DNA from: Indioceanicola profundi
GTDB lineage: Bacteria; Pseudomonadota; Alphaproteobacteria; Azospirillales; Azospirillaceae
DNA length: 64,000 bases
Assembly: GCF_003568845.1 (NCBI RefSeq)
Contig: NZ_CP030126.1
Location: 596,501-660,500, forward strand
Direction: 5' to 3'
Within the stretch, counting starts at the first letter, position 1; each line of letters opens with the position of its first letter. A program made the position numbers and the translations under genes. Positions 33,217-43,959 of the stretch are shown one piece after another. Under the pieces are notes generated by a model. The model ran no database searches and was not told where the DNA came from. It saw only the letters and a program-made list of their open reading frames with translations.

Positions 33217-35913
33217 TTACGCCGCCTTGGCGTCCTTCGCCTTTTCGCCCGCGGCGTCGGGGTCGTAGTTCAGGTTGGGGGCGAGCCAGCGTTCCATGGT
33301 GGCGAGGTCCATGCCCTTGCGGCGGGCGTAATCCTCCACCTGGTCGCGCTCCACCTTGCCGAGGCCGAAATATTTGGCGTCCGGGTGGGCGAAGTACCAG
33401 CCGCTCACCGCCGCCGTCGGCATCATGGCGAAACTCTCAGTGAGCTGCAGCCCGGTATTGGCCGGCGCGTCCAGCAGGGAGAACAAGGTGGCCTTTTCCG
33501 TATGGTCGGGGCAGGCGGGATAGCCGGGGGCAGGGCGGATGCCGCGGTATTCCTCGGCGATGAGCTGCTCGTTGCTCAGCTCCTCGCCGGCGGCGTAACC
33601 CCAGAACTCCTTGCGCACCCGCTCATGCAGCCGCTCGGCGAAGGCCTCCGCCAGCCGGTCGCCCAGGGCCTTCAGCAGGATGGAGCTGTAATCGTCCTGC
33701 ACCGCCTCGAACGCCTTGGCGCGCTCATCCAGCCCGTGGCCGGCGGTGACGGCGAAGGCGCCGACCCAGTCCTGCACGCCGGTCTCCTTCGGGGCCACGA
33801 AATCGGCCAGGCACATATGGGGACGCTCGCGCGACGCCTCGCGGGCCATCTGCTGGCGCAGCATGTGCAGGCGCGCCTTCACCGTGCCGCGGCCCTCGTC
33901 GGCGTAAAGCTCGATATCGTCGCCAACGGCGTTGGCCGGGAACAGGCCGACGACGCCGCGCGCCGTCAGCCACTTCTCGCCCACGATCTTCTGGAGCATG
34001 GCCTGCGCGTCGTTGTAGAGGGCGCGGGCGGTCTCGCCGACCTTGGGATCGTCCAGGATGGTGGGGAAGTTGCCGTGCAGCTCCCAGGCCTGGAAGAAGG
34101 GCTTCCAGTCGATGCGGGTCACCAGCTCGGCCAGATCGTAATCCTCGAACACGGTGATGCCGGGCTGGATCGGCTTCGGCGGCTCATAGGCGGCCCAGTC
34201 CGGCTTGGCCCGGTTGGCCCGCGCCTCCGCGATGGGCAGGCGGGCGCGTCCCTGCTGGCCGCGGGCATGGGCCTCCCGCATGCGGGCATAGTCGGCCTTG
34301 ATGCCCTGGACATAGGCGGGGCCATTCTCCTTGGAGAGCAAGTGCTGCGCCACGCCCACGGCGCGGGAGGCGTCGATCACATGCACCACGGCGCCGTGAT
34401 AGCCGGGATCGATCTTCACCGCCGTGTGGATCTTCGAGGTGGTTGCGCCGCCGATCAGCAGGGGGATGTCCATTCCCTCCCGCTCCATCTCCTTGGCCAC
34501 ATAGACCATCTCGTCCAGCGACGGGGTGATCAGGCCGGACAGGCCGATGATGTCGACCTTGTGCTTTTTCGCCTCTTCCAGGATCTTCGCCGTGGGCACC
34601 ATGACGCCCAGGTCGACGACCTCGAAGTTGTTGCACTGGAGCACGACGCCCACGATGTTCTTGCCGATGTCGTGGACATCGCCCTTCACCGTGGCCATCA
34701 GCACCTTGCCGGCCGTCTGGGCCGGGCCGCCGCCTTCCTTCTCCGCCTCGATATAGGGCAGCAGATAGGCCACGGCCTTCTTCATCACGCGGGCGGACTT
34801 CACCACCTGGGGCAGGAACATCTTGCCGGCGCCGAACAGGTCGCCGACCACGTTCATGCCGTCCATCAGCGGACCTTCGATGACGTGCAGCGGCCGCTCC
34901 GCCTGCTGGCGCGCCTCCTCCGTGTCCTCGGTGATGTATTCGTCGATGCCGTGGACCAGCGCATGGGCGAGGCGGGAGCGCACATCGGCCTGACGCCAGG
35001 ACAGGTCCGCGGCCTTCTTCTTCTCGCCGCCCTTGTACTTGTCCGCGACCTCCAGCAGCCGGTCGGTGGCGTCCGGCCGGCGGTTCAGGATCACATCCTC
35101 GACCCGCTCGCGCAGCTCCTCGGGAATGTCGTCATAGACCGGCAGCTCGCCCGCATTGACGATGCCCATATCCATGCCGGCCGGGATGGCGTGGTACAGG
35201 AACACGCTGTGCATCGCCGCGCGCACGGTGTTGTTGCCGCGGAAGCTGAAGGACACGTTCGAAAGACCGCCGGAGATATGGCAACCTGGGCATTGCCGGC
35301 GGATGATCGCGGTCGCCTCGATGAAGTCGACGGCGTAGTTGTTGTGCTCCTCGATGCCCGTCGCGACCGCGAAGACGTTGGGGTCGAAGATGATGTCCTC
35401 GGGCGGGAATCCGACCTTGTCGACCAGGATGTCGTAGCTGCGCTTGCAGATCTCCACCTTGCGGTCGCGGGTGTCGGCCTGTCCGGTCTCGTCGAACGCC
35501 ATCACCACCACGGCGGCGCCGTAGCGGCGGATCTTCTTCGCATACTTCACGAACTCCGCCTCCCCCTCCTTCAGGGAGATGGAGTTGACGATGGCCTTGC
35601 CCTGGACGTTCTTCAGACCCGCCTCGATCACGCTCCATTTGGAGCTGTCGATCATCACGGGCACGCGGGCGATGTCCGGCTCCGACGCGATCAGGCGCAG
35701 GAAGCGGACCATCGCCGCCTCGCTGTCCAGCATCGCCTCATCCATGTTGACGTCGATGACCTGGGCGCCGTTCTCCACCTGCTGGCGGGCGACGTCGAGG
35801 GCGGCCTCGTAATTGCCCTCCATGATCAGCTTCTTGAACTTCGCCGATCCGGTGACGTTCGTGCGCTCGCCGACATTGACGAAGATGGCGGTGCGGGGGG
35901 CGGTGTCGGACAT
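33217..35913 (-). CDS. metH: Methionine synthase, pterin/B12/activation polypeptide (second half of split MetH)
   Basis: This 898-aa protein corresponds to MetH from about residue 350 onward. The pterin domain starts [20 protein letters not shown]. The cap and B12 domain carries the cobalamin His in [13 protein letters not shown] (about 411) and the GGATTSKIH loop. The C-terminal activation domain has [15 protein letters not shown] for SAM binding (about 795). It lacks the homocysteine domain, which is encoded separately 86 bases upstream. The split falls between domains and both halves look intact, so this is a working two-subunit enzyme, not a frameshift. The ATG at 35913 fits the domain start. 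Confidence 0.93.
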   Translation of the reverse strand: MSDTAPRTAIFVNVGERTNVTGSAKFKKLIMEGNYEAALDVARQQVENGAQVIDVNMDEAMLDSEAAMVRFLRLIASEPDIARVPVMIDSSKWSVIEAGLKNVQGKAIVNSISLKEGEAEFVKYAKKIRRYGAAVVVMAFDETGQADTRDRKVEICKRSYDILVDKVGFPPEDIIFDPNVFAVATGIEEHNNYAVDFIEATAIIRRQCPGCHISGGLSNVSFSFRGNNTVRAAMHSVFLYHAIPAGMDMGIVNAGELPVYDDIPEELRERVEDVILNRRPDATDRLLEVADKYKGGEKKKAADLSWRQADVRSRLAHALVHGIDEYITEDTEEARQQAERPLHVIEGPLMDGMNVVGDLFGAGKMFLPQVVKSARVMKKAVAYLLPYIEAEKEGGGPAQTAGKVLMATVKGDVHDIGKNIVGVVLQCNNFEVVDLGVMVPTAKILEEAKKHKVDIIGLSGLITPSLDEMVYVAKEMEREGMDIPLLIGGATTSKIHTAVKIDPGYHGAVVHVIDASRAVGVAQHLLSKENGPAYVQGIKADYARMREAHARGQQGRARLPIAEARANRAKPDWAAYEPPKPIQPGITVFEDYDLAELVTRIDWKPFFQAWELHGNFPTILDDPKVGETARALYNDAQAMLQKIVGEKWLTARGVVGLFPANAVGDDIELYADEGRGTVKARLHMLRQQMAREASRERPHMCLADFVAPKETGVQDWVGAFAVTAGHGLDERAKAFEAVQDDYSSILLKALGDRLAEAFAERLHERVRKEFWGYAAGEELSNEQLIAEEYRGIRPAPGYPACPDHTEKATLFSLLDAPANTGLQLTESFAMMPTAAVSGWYFAHPDAKYFGLGKVERDQVEDYARRKGMDLATMERWLAPNLNYDPDAAGEKAKDAKAA

Positions 35914-35999
35914 GGGCGGGCTGTTCCATGGGTCGGACCGGACGAGATACCGATCCGACATGACGGGGAAGGGGGCGTGGTTCGAGAGAGAGGGCGCGC

Positions 36000-37067
<1,068 letters not shown>

Positions 37068-37169
37068 GGCAGATCCCCAAATCTGAATACGGTCGGTGCA
37101 ACACAGATAGCCGCCGACTCCGACGGTTCACAGGGCCGTTCTTACCATCCGGCCGGCAACGCATGCAAA

Positions 37170-37187
37170 CATAAAGATATCTTTATG
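37170..37187. promoter_or_regulatory. Operator palindrome CATAAAGATATCTTTATG upstream of metH
   Basis: This is a perfect 18-bp palindrome, 103 bases upstream of the first metH gene and 81 bases before the divergent pentapeptide gene. It shares all but one base over 17 positions with the element ahead of the ArsR-methyltransferase/metF operon. It is the likely binding site of that regulator for metH control. Confidence 0.75.
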
Positions 37188-37267
37188 CGACGTTGCCGCC
37201 AGCCTGTACGGGCTGCTGACCAAAGGGGCTTATTGGAAGAAGGGACCTCACACCCTATTTCTGGCAC

Positions 37268-37780
37268 ATGATGTCGAACCGCCTTGCCCGCCTCCGCGCC
37301 ATTCCCCTGATCCTTGCCCTGTCCATGCTGCCCGCCGCCGCGATGGCGGCCTGCACCGACCCTGCGGCGCCGGAGGTGAACTGGCGACGCTGCTATCTGG
37401 ACGGGCGCAATCTGGCCAAGGTGGATTTGACCGGGGCCATGCTGCGCGAGGCGACGTTCCAGCGCGCCCTGTTGACCGCGGCCAATCTAACCGGGGCCGA
37501 CGCCTACCGTGCCAAGTTCGTCAGCGCCGACATGCGCGAAGCGGTGCTGGATGAGGTCAGGCTGATCGAGGCAGACCTGACCCGGGCGGTATTGGGCGGG
37601 GCATCCCTGAAGGATGCGGATCTGCGCAATGCCAAGCTGGTCGGGACCGATCTCCGCGGGGCCGACCTCACCGATGCTCGGCTCCAGGGCGCCGATCTGC
37701 GTCATGCCGACCTGACCGGAGCTACCTGGGTGGACGGACAGAGGATCTGCGACGCAGGGTCCATCGGCCAGTGCAATTAG
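37268..37780 (+). CDS. Secreted pentapeptide-repeat protein
   Basis: This 170-aa protein has a signal peptide (cleavage near AMAA, residue 28). About 20 pentapeptide units of the A(D/N)Lxx type run through most of the mature part, for example LTGAMLREATF, TAANLTGADAY and LRGADLTDARLQGADLRHADL. These form a right-handed quadrilateral beta helix. A Cys near each end (CTDP, and CYLD or ICDAG) may lock the fold. Function unknown. Two ATGs lie side by side at the start; no clear ribosome site is seen. Confidence 0.85.
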   Translation: MMSNRLARLRAIPLILALSMLPAAAMAACTDPAAPEVNWRRCYLDGRNLAKVDLTGAMLREATFQRALLTAANLTGADAYRAKFVSADMREAVLDEVRLIEADLTRAVLGGASLKDADLRNAKLVGTDLRGADLTDARLQGADLRHADLTGATWVDGQRICDAGSIGQCN

Positions 37781-37964
37781 CCCGCCCTCGCTCCCACTCA
37801 ACGGTTGTGCGGGCTGATATGTAAGGCGGGTTTACTGTTCGCCCAGGAGTGGTTGATTTCTAGCGGTGTCCCTTGGCGGAAGCGGGCTCTTCGGCCTATC
37901 ATATCGTTGGGATCAGTCGTGCAGTCCGGATGCGTGCCGGACTGGAAATGGGGGCGGGGCTGTG

Positions 37965-39008
37965 GTGATTTCGGCTTCCATGGAAGAAGCTGCCAGTGTG
38001 GCGGATCGGGCGATCGGGCGGATGCAGGCCGACGGGCTGCCGGCGACGCCGAACAACTACGCTGTCTGGTACGCATATTACAGCGGGCACTATCCCGATC
38101 TGGTCCGGACCATGGATATCCTGGTCTCCAACGGCCAGACCATCACGGATGAGCGGTGCGCCGATCTCCACCGCAAATTCCTCGGGGCCGATTTCGAAGC
38201 GGACGCCGTGCGGGACATCGGCCAGAAGCTGCAGGCGGCGCTGGAAGGCGTGCTGTCCTCCCTGGATGCGGCGGGCGCGGATGTCGGCCGCTACAGCGAC
38301 ACGCTGAACCGTCTGGGCGGGCAGATCGACCTGTCCCGAACGCTGGAGCAGTTGCGCGAGCTGGTGCGCTCTGTAGCGTCCGAGACGAGCCAGATGGCCG
38401 AGAGGAACCGCAGTCTCCAGGATCAGCTCACCGACAGCACCAGCCGGATCGAGGCGATGCGCCGCGACCTGGACGATGTCCGGCGTGAGGCCATGACCGA
38501 CGCGCTGACCGGGCTGGCAAACCGGAAGCAGTTCGATATCGCGCTGCGGGAGGCGGCGGCGGCGGCCATGGAACAGGACCAGCCCTTGGCGCTGCTGATG
38601 GTCGATATCGACCATTTCAAGAAATTCAACGACACCCACGGCCATGTCACCGGCGATCAGGTGCTGAAGCTGGTCGCCCGCACGCTGGCGGAGCACGCCA
38701 CCGACAAGGTCACGGCGGCCCGCTATGGCGGAGAGGAATTCGCCTTCATCATGCGGGACACCCCGATCCGCGATGCCGCCGCGATGGGGGAGAAAATCCG
38801 CAGGGCAGTCGCCAGCCGGCAGATCGTGAAGCGGTCCACGTCGGAGAAGCTGGGCGCCATCACCCTGTCCATCGGTGTTGCGAGCTACCAGCTTGGCGAA
38901 TCATTGGGTCGGCTGGTCCAGCGCGCCGATGCCGCACTGTACAGGGCGAAGAAGAGCGGCCGGAACCGCGTCCTGGCCGACGCCGAGGATGTCAGCCGGG
39001 CAGCCTGA
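37965..39008 (+). CDS. Diguanylate cyclase (GGDEF domain)
   Basis: This protein of about 347 aa has a helical N-terminal region (about 1-160, GLPATPNNYAVWYAYYSG then a coiled coil ending in IEAMRRDLDDVRREAM). The C-terminal GGDEF domain has DALTGLANRKQFD, LLMVDIDHFKKFNDTHGH and the active loop ARYGGEEF. GGEEF is a catalytic variant, so it should make cyclic-di-GMP. The inhibitory I-site position reads HATD, not RxxD, so product inhibition may be lost. No membrane segment is seen. The start could be GTG at 37965 or ATG at 37980. Confidence 0.88.
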   Translation: MISASMEEAASVADRAIGRMQADGLPATPNNYAVWYAYYSGHYPDLVRTMDILVSNGQTITDERCADLHRKFLGADFEADAVRDIGQKLQAALEGVLSSLDAAGADVGRYSDTLNRLGGQIDLSRTLEQLRELVRSVASETSQMAERNRSLQDQLTDSTSRIEAMRRDLDDVRREAMTDALTGLANRKQFDIALREAAAAAMEQDQPLALLMVDIDHFKKFNDTHGHVTGDQVLKLVARTLAEHATDKVTAARYGGEEFAFIMRDTPIRDAAAMGEKIRRAVASRQIVKRSTSEKLGAITLSIGVASYQLGESLGRLVQRADAALYRAKKSGRNRVLADAEDVSRAA

Positions 39009-39032
39009 GCCGCCGCGTTTGCCATCGGCGGA

Positions 39033-39061
39033 AAAAGCCGCCTCCCGGTACGGGAGGCGGG
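39033..39061 (-). terminator. Rho-independent terminator of the 121-aa protein gene
   Basis: On the minus strand a 10-bp stem CCGCCTCCCG / CGGGAGGCGG with a three-base loop is followed by GC and TTTTT. It begins seven bases after the stop of the gene at 39068-39433. On the plus strand it lies downstream of the cyclase gene but lacks a T tract there. Confidence 0.75.
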
Positions 39062-39067
39062 GCAATC

Positions 39068-39433
39068 CTACCATTTGCGCTCGGTGCGCATCCCGCCGGA
39101 ATTGATCGCGTCCAGCACGGAGCTGCCGCTGGATTTCGGCACCGCGGGCCTCTGAAGCAGGGGGGGCACGCTGCGGCGCGACCGCTCAATGAACTGGACG
39201 GCCGTATCCGTGGCATCGGACTGGATGCGACGGCGCACGTCGCCGTCCAGCGACTCGAAGGCTTGGCGGGCGAAGTTCAACGCCGTTTCCGACTTGGTCT
39301 CCACCACCTGGCGCAGGGCATTGGCAGCCATCAAGCACTCCAGCCGCTCCGGCCCCGTGATCTCATCCAGCACGCCGGCCAGGATTCCGATCGCTTCCAG
39401 CGTCTTCGGATCGTTCAACCGCACGGACACCAT
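39068..39433 (-). CDS. Conserved hypothetical protein, 121 aa
   Basis: I do not recognise this protein. It is soluble and helical, with VRLNDPKTLEAIGILAGVLDEI, LECLMAANALRQVVETKSE, NFARQAFESLDGDVRRRI and a basic, Ser/Pro-containing tail. GGAGGAGCAAGG directly before the ATG at 39433 is a strong ribosome site, and a terminator follows, so the gene is real. It diverges from the UvrD-type helicase and converges with the cyclase. Confidence 0.6.
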   Translation of the reverse strand: MVSVRLNDPKTLEAIGILAGVLDEITGPERLECLMAANALRQVVETKSETALNFARQAFESLDGDVRRRIQSDATDTAVQFIERSRRSVPPLLQRPAVPKSSGSSVLDAINSGGMRTERKW

Positions 39434-39601
39434 CCCTTGCTCCTCCACGCCCGCCATCGGGCCTCGCCATCTTCCCACCCCGCCGCAGCTTCCGCAACGA
39501 AATCGGTCGTGACATGCGGGCGGCAGGAGCAACAACGGGGAAGGGCGATCGTGCCGCCGGGGGGATGACCGGCCGCGGCTTGTGCTATATATGTTCCGGC
39601 C

Positions 39602-41959
39602 ATGGCCGACCTGTTCTCCACACCCCCCGCCCGCCCGCCCGTTCCCGCCAAGCCGCGGGACCGCGACGATCACGACGCCCCGCCGCCGATGCCGCCGGCG
39701 CTGGGCCGTCACATGTCCTATCTGGACGGGCTGAACCCGGTCCAGCGGGAGGCGGTGGAGGCCGTGGACGGACCGGTGCTGGTGCTGGCCGGCGCCGGCA
39801 CCGGAAAGACGCGGGTGCTGACCACCCGGCTGGCCCATATCCTGCTGACCCGCCGCGCGACGCCCTGGCAGATCCTGACCGTCACCTTCACCAACAAGGC
39901 GGCGAAGGAGATGCGGGACCGGGTGGACAATCTGCTGGGCAGCCAGTCGGAAGGCTGGTGGATGGGCACCTTCCACGCGCTCGCCGCTCGCATTCTGCGC
40001 CGCCATGCCGAGCTGGTGGGGCTGAAGCCCAACTTCACCATCCTGGACACCGACGACCAGATCCGCCTGCTGAAGCAGTTGATGGAGGCGGAGAATGTGG
40101 ATTCGAAGAAGTGGCCGGCCCGTGTGCTGCTGTCCGCCATCGAGCGGTGGAAGGACCGCGCGCTGACCCCCGACCGGCTGAAGTCCCAGGATGCCGGCGA
40201 CATGGCGAACGGCCGCCTGCTAGAGTTGTACCGCCAATATCAGGAGCGGCTGCGCACCCTGAACGCCTGCGACTTCGGCGATCTGCTGCTGCACAACATC
40301 ACCTTGTTCCAGCAGCATATCGATGTGCTGGCCGAATACCACCGGCGCTTCCACTACATCCTGGTGGACGAGTACCAGGACACCAACGTGGCCCAGTATC
40401 TGTGGCTGCGCCTGCTGGCCCAGGCCCACAAGAACATCTGCTGCGTCGGGGATGACGATCAGTCGATCTATGGCTGGCGCGGGGCGGAGGTCGGCAACAT
40501 CCTGCGGTTCGAGCAGGATTTCCCCGGCGCGGCCGTGATCCGGCTGGAGCAGAACTATCGCTCCACCGCCCATATCCTGGGCGCTGCCCACGGCATCATC
40601 GCCAACAACCAGGGCCGGCTCGGCAAGCAGCTCTGGACCGAATTCGAAGGCGGGGAGAAGGTCAGGGTCCGCGGCCTCTGGGATGCGGAGGAGGAGGCCC
40701 GCTGGGTCGGGGACGAGGTCGAGGCGCTGCAACGCAAGGGCATCAAGCTGTCGGAGATCGCGGTGCTGGTCCGCGCCGGCTTCCAGACCCGCGAGTTCGA
40801 GGAACGGTTCATCACGCTGGGCCTGCCTTACAAGGTGGTCGGCGGCCCCCGCTTCTATGAGCGGCTGGAGATCCGCGACGCCCTGGCCTATCTGCGGGTC
40901 GTCTCGCAGCCCGACGACGATCTGGCGTTCGAGCGGATCATCAATACGCCGAAGCGTGGCATCGGCCCCGCCACCGTGCAGCAGCTCTACCAAGCCGCCC
41001 GTGCGCTGGGCGTTCCCCTGACGGAGGCCGCGTGGCGGCTGACGGAAACGGACGAGCTGAAGCCCAAGATGCGCGCCACGCTGCGCGCGCTCATGCAGGA
41101 CATCGCCCGCTGGCAGGGCCAGATCGAAACGCTGGACCATACCGACCTCGCCCAGACCATCCTGGATGAGAGCGGCTATACCCGCATGTGGCAGGAGGAC
41201 AAAACGCCCGAGGCGCCCGGCCGGCTGGAGAACCTGAAGGAACTCATCAACGCCATGGGCGAGTTCGAGAACCTGACCGGGTTCCTGGAACACGTCTCTC
41301 TGGTGATGGAAAATGCCGACAGCAGCGGGGCGGAGCAGGTCAGCCTGATGACCCTGCACGGGGCCAAGGGGCTGGAGTTCGATGTCGTCTTCCTGCCCGG
41401 CTGGGAGGAGGGCGTCTTCCCCAGTCAGCGCACCCTGGACGAGAACGGCATCGCCGGGCTGGAGGAGGAGCGGCGGCTGGCCTATGTCGGCATCACCCGC
41501 GGCCGCAAGCGCGTCCATATCAGCCACGCCGCCAACCGCCGCATCCACGGCTCCTGGGCCAGCTCCATCGCTTCCCGCTTCGTGGAGGAGCTGCCGCCGG
41601 AGCATATCGAGGTGGAGAACAATCCCGGCATCGCCGGCGGCGGTTTCGGCGGGTACGGGGCCGGCTACGGCGCACAGGGCGGCACCTGGGCGGCATCCGG
41701 CTTCAATGAGCGCTTCAACCGCATGGGCCAGCGGGCACCCCAGGCCCCGGCCCGGGTGATCGAGGGCACCGCCTATGAGGTGAAGCCCCGCTCCCGCCCC
41801 GACCGGGCCTACAATCCCGGCAGCCGGGTCTTCCACCAGAAGTTCGGCTACGGCACGGTGCGCACCGTGGACAATGACAAGCTCGAGATCGCCTTCGACG
41901 CCGCGGGCCTGAAGAAGGTGATCGACAGCTTCGTGGTCCCGGCGGATCAGGCCGGGTGA
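39602..41959 (+). CDS. uvrD: UvrD/PcrA-type ATP-dependent DNA helicase
   Basis: This 785-aa superfamily 1A 3'-5' helicase acts in nucleotide excision and mismatch repair. All motifs are present: Walker A GAGTGKTRVLTTR (about 62), TVTFTNKAAKEM, WMGTFHALAARIL, LVDEYQDTN, GDDDQSIYGWRGA, LEQNYRSTAHIL, MTLHGAKGLEFDVVFLPGW and YVGITRGRKRV. The C-terminus has a glycine-rich linker and a small domain (FHQKFGYGTVRTVDNDKLEIAF) like the RNA polymerase-binding end of PcrA/UvrD. Length is slightly above the usual 720-730 because of a Pro-rich N-terminal tail. Confidence 0.94.
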   Translation: MADLFSTPPARPPVPAKPRDRDDHDAPPPMPPALGRHMSYLDGLNPVQREAVEAVDGPVLVLAGAGTGKTRVLTTRLAHILLTRRATPWQILTVTFTNKAAKEMRDRVDNLLGSQSEGWWMGTFHALAARILRRHAELVGLKPNFTILDTDDQIRLLKQLMEAENVDSKKWPARVLLSAIERWKDRALTPDRLKSQDAGDMANGRLLELYRQYQERLRTLNACDFGDLLLHNITLFQQHIDVLAEYHRRFHYILVDEYQDTNVAQYLWLRLLAQAHKNICCVGDDDQSIYGWRGAEVGNILRFEQDFPGAAVIRLEQNYRSTAHILGAAHGIIANNQGRLGKQLWTEFEGGEKVRVRGLWDAEEEARWVGDEVEALQRKGIKLSEIAVLVRAGFQTREFEERFITLGLPYKVVGGPRFYERLEIRDALAYLRVVSQPDDDLAFERIINTPKRGIGPATVQQLYQAARALGVPLTEAAWRLTETDELKPKMRATLRALMQDIARWQGQIETLDHTDLAQTILDESGYTRMWQEDKTPEAPGRLENLKELINAMGEFENLTGFLEHVSLVMENADSSGAEQVSLMTLHGAKGLEFDVVFLPGWEEGVFPSQRTLDENGIAGLEEERRLAYVGITRGRKRVHISHAANRRIHGSWASSIASRFVEELPPEHIEVENNPGIAGGGFGGYGAGYGAQGGTWAASGFNERFNRMGQRAPQAPARVIEGTAYEVKPRSRPDRAYNPGSRVFHQKFGYGTVRTVDNDKLEIAFDAAGLKKVIDSFVVPADQAG

Positions 41960-42077
41960 GCAGGCGGCCGTCCGCCACCTGCCAACGCCGCAGTTGACGG
42001 TTCACGCGCCGGACCCCAGAAAGACGGGATGACCGCGCGTGCCGTCCTGCGCGCGCCAGCAGAAGAAGACCGCCGCC

Positions 42078-42917
42078 ATGTTCAATATCGAAACCGTGGA
42101 TTTCGCGTCGCCGGACGCCGCCGCCCAGTTCACCCGGTCCCTGCACAGCACCGGCTTCGCCGTGCTGCGCAACCACCCCATCGATGCCGGGCTGATCCGG
42201 CAGCTCTATGCCGAATGGGCGGCCTTCTTCGCGTCGGAGGAGAAGCACGGGTTCCTGTTCGATCCGGTTGCCCAGGACGGCTACTTCCCCTTCAAGTCCG
42301 AGAACGCCAAGGACAGTAAGGTCAAGGACCTGAAGGAGTTCTACCACGTCTATCCGAACCGCCGCCTGCCGGCCGGCGTCAAGGACTCCACCGACCGGAT
42401 GTATGCGGCCCTCAACGAACTCGGCATCACCCTGCTTGAATGGATCCAGAGCACGATCCCGGCGGATGTGCGTGACCACCTGTCGGAGCCGCTGCCGGAC
42501 ATGATGCGCGGCAGCGACCGCAGCCTGTTCCGCGTGCTGCACTACCCGCCGGTGGGGGAGGGGTTCGAGCCGGGCGCCGTGCGCGCCGCCGCGCATGAGG
42601 ACATCAACCTTGTCACCCTGCTGGTCACCGGCAGCGAGCCCGGCCTGCAGGCGCAGGACACGGCCGGCAACTGGCACGACGTGCCCTGCGATGCCGGGAT
42701 GATCGCGGTGAATGGCGGCGACATGCTGAAGCTGGCGACCCGCGGCTGGTTCCCGGCCACCACCCACCGCGTGGTGAACCCGCCGCCGGAGCACAATGTC
42801 TCCCGCTATTCCATGCCCATGTTCTGCCATCCCCGCGCCGAGGTGCAACTGAGCCCCGAGATGACGGCGGAGCAGTATCTGGATCAGCGCCTGCGCGAGA
42901 TCGGGCTGAAGAAGTAG
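42078..42917 (+). CDS. 2-oxoglutarate/Fe(II)-dependent oxygenase (isopenicillin N synthase family)
   Basis: This 279-aa protein has the IPNS/2OG-Fe(II) layout. The N-terminal cap holds LHSTGFAVLRNHPID, and the jelly roll carries iron ligands in AAHEDINLVTLL (HxD) and TTHRVVNPP (distal His). RYSMPMFCH supplies the Arg/Ser that binds the 2-oxoglutarate carboxylate. It is a full-length oxygenase of unknown substrate. The ATG at 42078 is preferred over an upstream frame start because it matches family N-termini. Confidence 0.87.
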   Translation: MFNIETVDFASPDAAAQFTRSLHSTGFAVLRNHPIDAGLIRQLYAEWAAFFASEEKHGFLFDPVAQDGYFPFKSENAKDSKVKDLKEFYHVYPNRRLPAGVKDSTDRMYAALNELGITLLEWIQSTIPADVRDHLSEPLPDMMRGSDRSLFRVLHYPPVGEGFEPGAVRAAAHEDINLVTLLVTGSEPGLQAQDTAGNWHDVPCDAGMIAVNGGDMLKLATRGWFPATTHRVVNPPPEHNVSRYSMPMFCHPRAEVQLSPEMTAEQYLDQRLREIGLKK

Positions 42918-43091
42918 TGACCTTCGCGGCTCCCCGCCCAGTGCCGGCAGGCGACGACGGGCGGGGATGCCGAAGCGGTACACCGGTCCGACAGGGCACG
43001 AGCGCCCACGCGGCAAAGGGACCGGGAACCGGCGGCACCGTCCGGGGGTTCCTTCTGCGGACGCGCGGAAGGAAAGCCGCAGGAGGCCGGA

Positions 43092-43265
43092 GTGCTGGAA
43101 CTCGCCATCGTTGCCCTTGTCATCGCGGTTATCGCGGGTGCATTGGGCTTTACCGGAATCTCTGCAGCCGCTGCAGGCGTGGCGAAGATCATATTCGGCA
43201 TCTTCATCGTGCTGTTTATTGTTCTTCTGCTTGCAGCACTCCTGTTCGGGGCGGCGGTAACCTAG
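43092..43265 (+). CDS. DUF1328 family small membrane protein (YtjA-like)
   Basis: This 57-aa protein starts MLELAIVALVIAVIAGALGF, continues TGISAAAAGVAKIIFGIFIV and ends LLFGAAVT. This is a textbook DUF1328/YtjA protein with two membrane helices. The start is a GTG with AGGAGG five to six bases upstream. Some family members respond to envelope or osmotic stress; the function is not known. It precedes pmtA by 37 bases. Confidence 0.88.
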   Translation: MLELAIVALVIAVIAGALGFTGISAAAAGVAKIIFGIFIVLFIVLLLAALLFGAAVT

Positions 43266-43302
43266 GTTTCGCGCCCGCTGGGCGGTAATGAGGAGGAAGT
43301 GA

Positions 43303-43956
43303 ATGGACGCGGAGGCGGTCCGCACGGCGTATCGGCGCTGGGCGGGCATCTATGACCGGATCTTCGGCCAGGTGTTCGCGGCCGGACGGCGGGCGGCGGT
43401 GGACCGGATCAACCGGCAGGGCGGGCAGCGCGTTCTGGAAGTCGGGGTCGGCACCGGCCTCTCGCTGCCGCAGTACCGGCCAGACAACCGGATCGTCGGC
43501 ATCGACCTGTCCACGGACATGCTGGAGATCGCGCGCCAGCGCGCCACGGAGTTGCACCTCACCAACGTGGATGCGCTGCTGGAGATGGATGCCGGGCAGC
43601 TGGCCTTTGCGGATAACAGCTTCGACGTGGTCGTGGCCATGTATGTCATGACCGTGGTTCCCCACCCGCAGGAAACCCTTGCGGAGCTGGAGCGGGTCTG
43701 CCGCCCCGGCGGCCAGATTCTGATCATCAACCACTTCGAATCCACCAAGCCCGGCCCGCGCCGGATTGTGGAACGTGCGCTGGGCCGCTATTCCCGCGAT
43801 CTCGGTTGGCGTCCGGACTATCCGATGGAAACGTTGCTGGAAGGCTCCTCCCTCGAACTGGTGGGCGTGCAGCCGGTGCCGCCGTTCGGCCTGTTCAGCT
43901 TCGTGGAGTGTCGCAAGCGCATCCCGGTGACCATGCAAGCCAACGTGGCCGAGTAG
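43303..43956 (+). CDS. pmtA: Phosphatidylethanolamine N-methyltransferase
   Basis: This 217-aa protein makes phosphatidylcholine by three SAM-dependent methylations of phosphatidylethanolamine. It has the Rhodobacter-type PmtA start (YRRWAGIYDRIFGQVFAAGRRAAV), the SAM motif VLEVGVGTGLSLPQY, GIDLSTDMLEIAR, and FDVVVAMYVMTVVPHPQETL. RPGGQILIINHFES is followed by the PmtA-typical tail WRPDYPMETLL. It is immediately followed (3 bases) by a PAP2 phosphatase gene, so both may act in phospholipid metabolism. Confidence 0.9.
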   Translation: MDAEAVRTAYRRWAGIYDRIFGQVFAAGRRAAVDRINRQGGQRVLEVGVGTGLSLPQYRPDNRIVGIDLSTDMLEIARQRATELHLTNVDALLEMDAGQLAFADNSFDVVVAMYVMTVVPHPQETLAELERVCRPGGQILIINHFESTKPGPRRIVERALGRYSRDLGWRPDYPMETLLEGSSLELVGVQPVPPFGLFSFVECRKRIPVTMQANVAE

Positions 43957-43959
43957 GAC

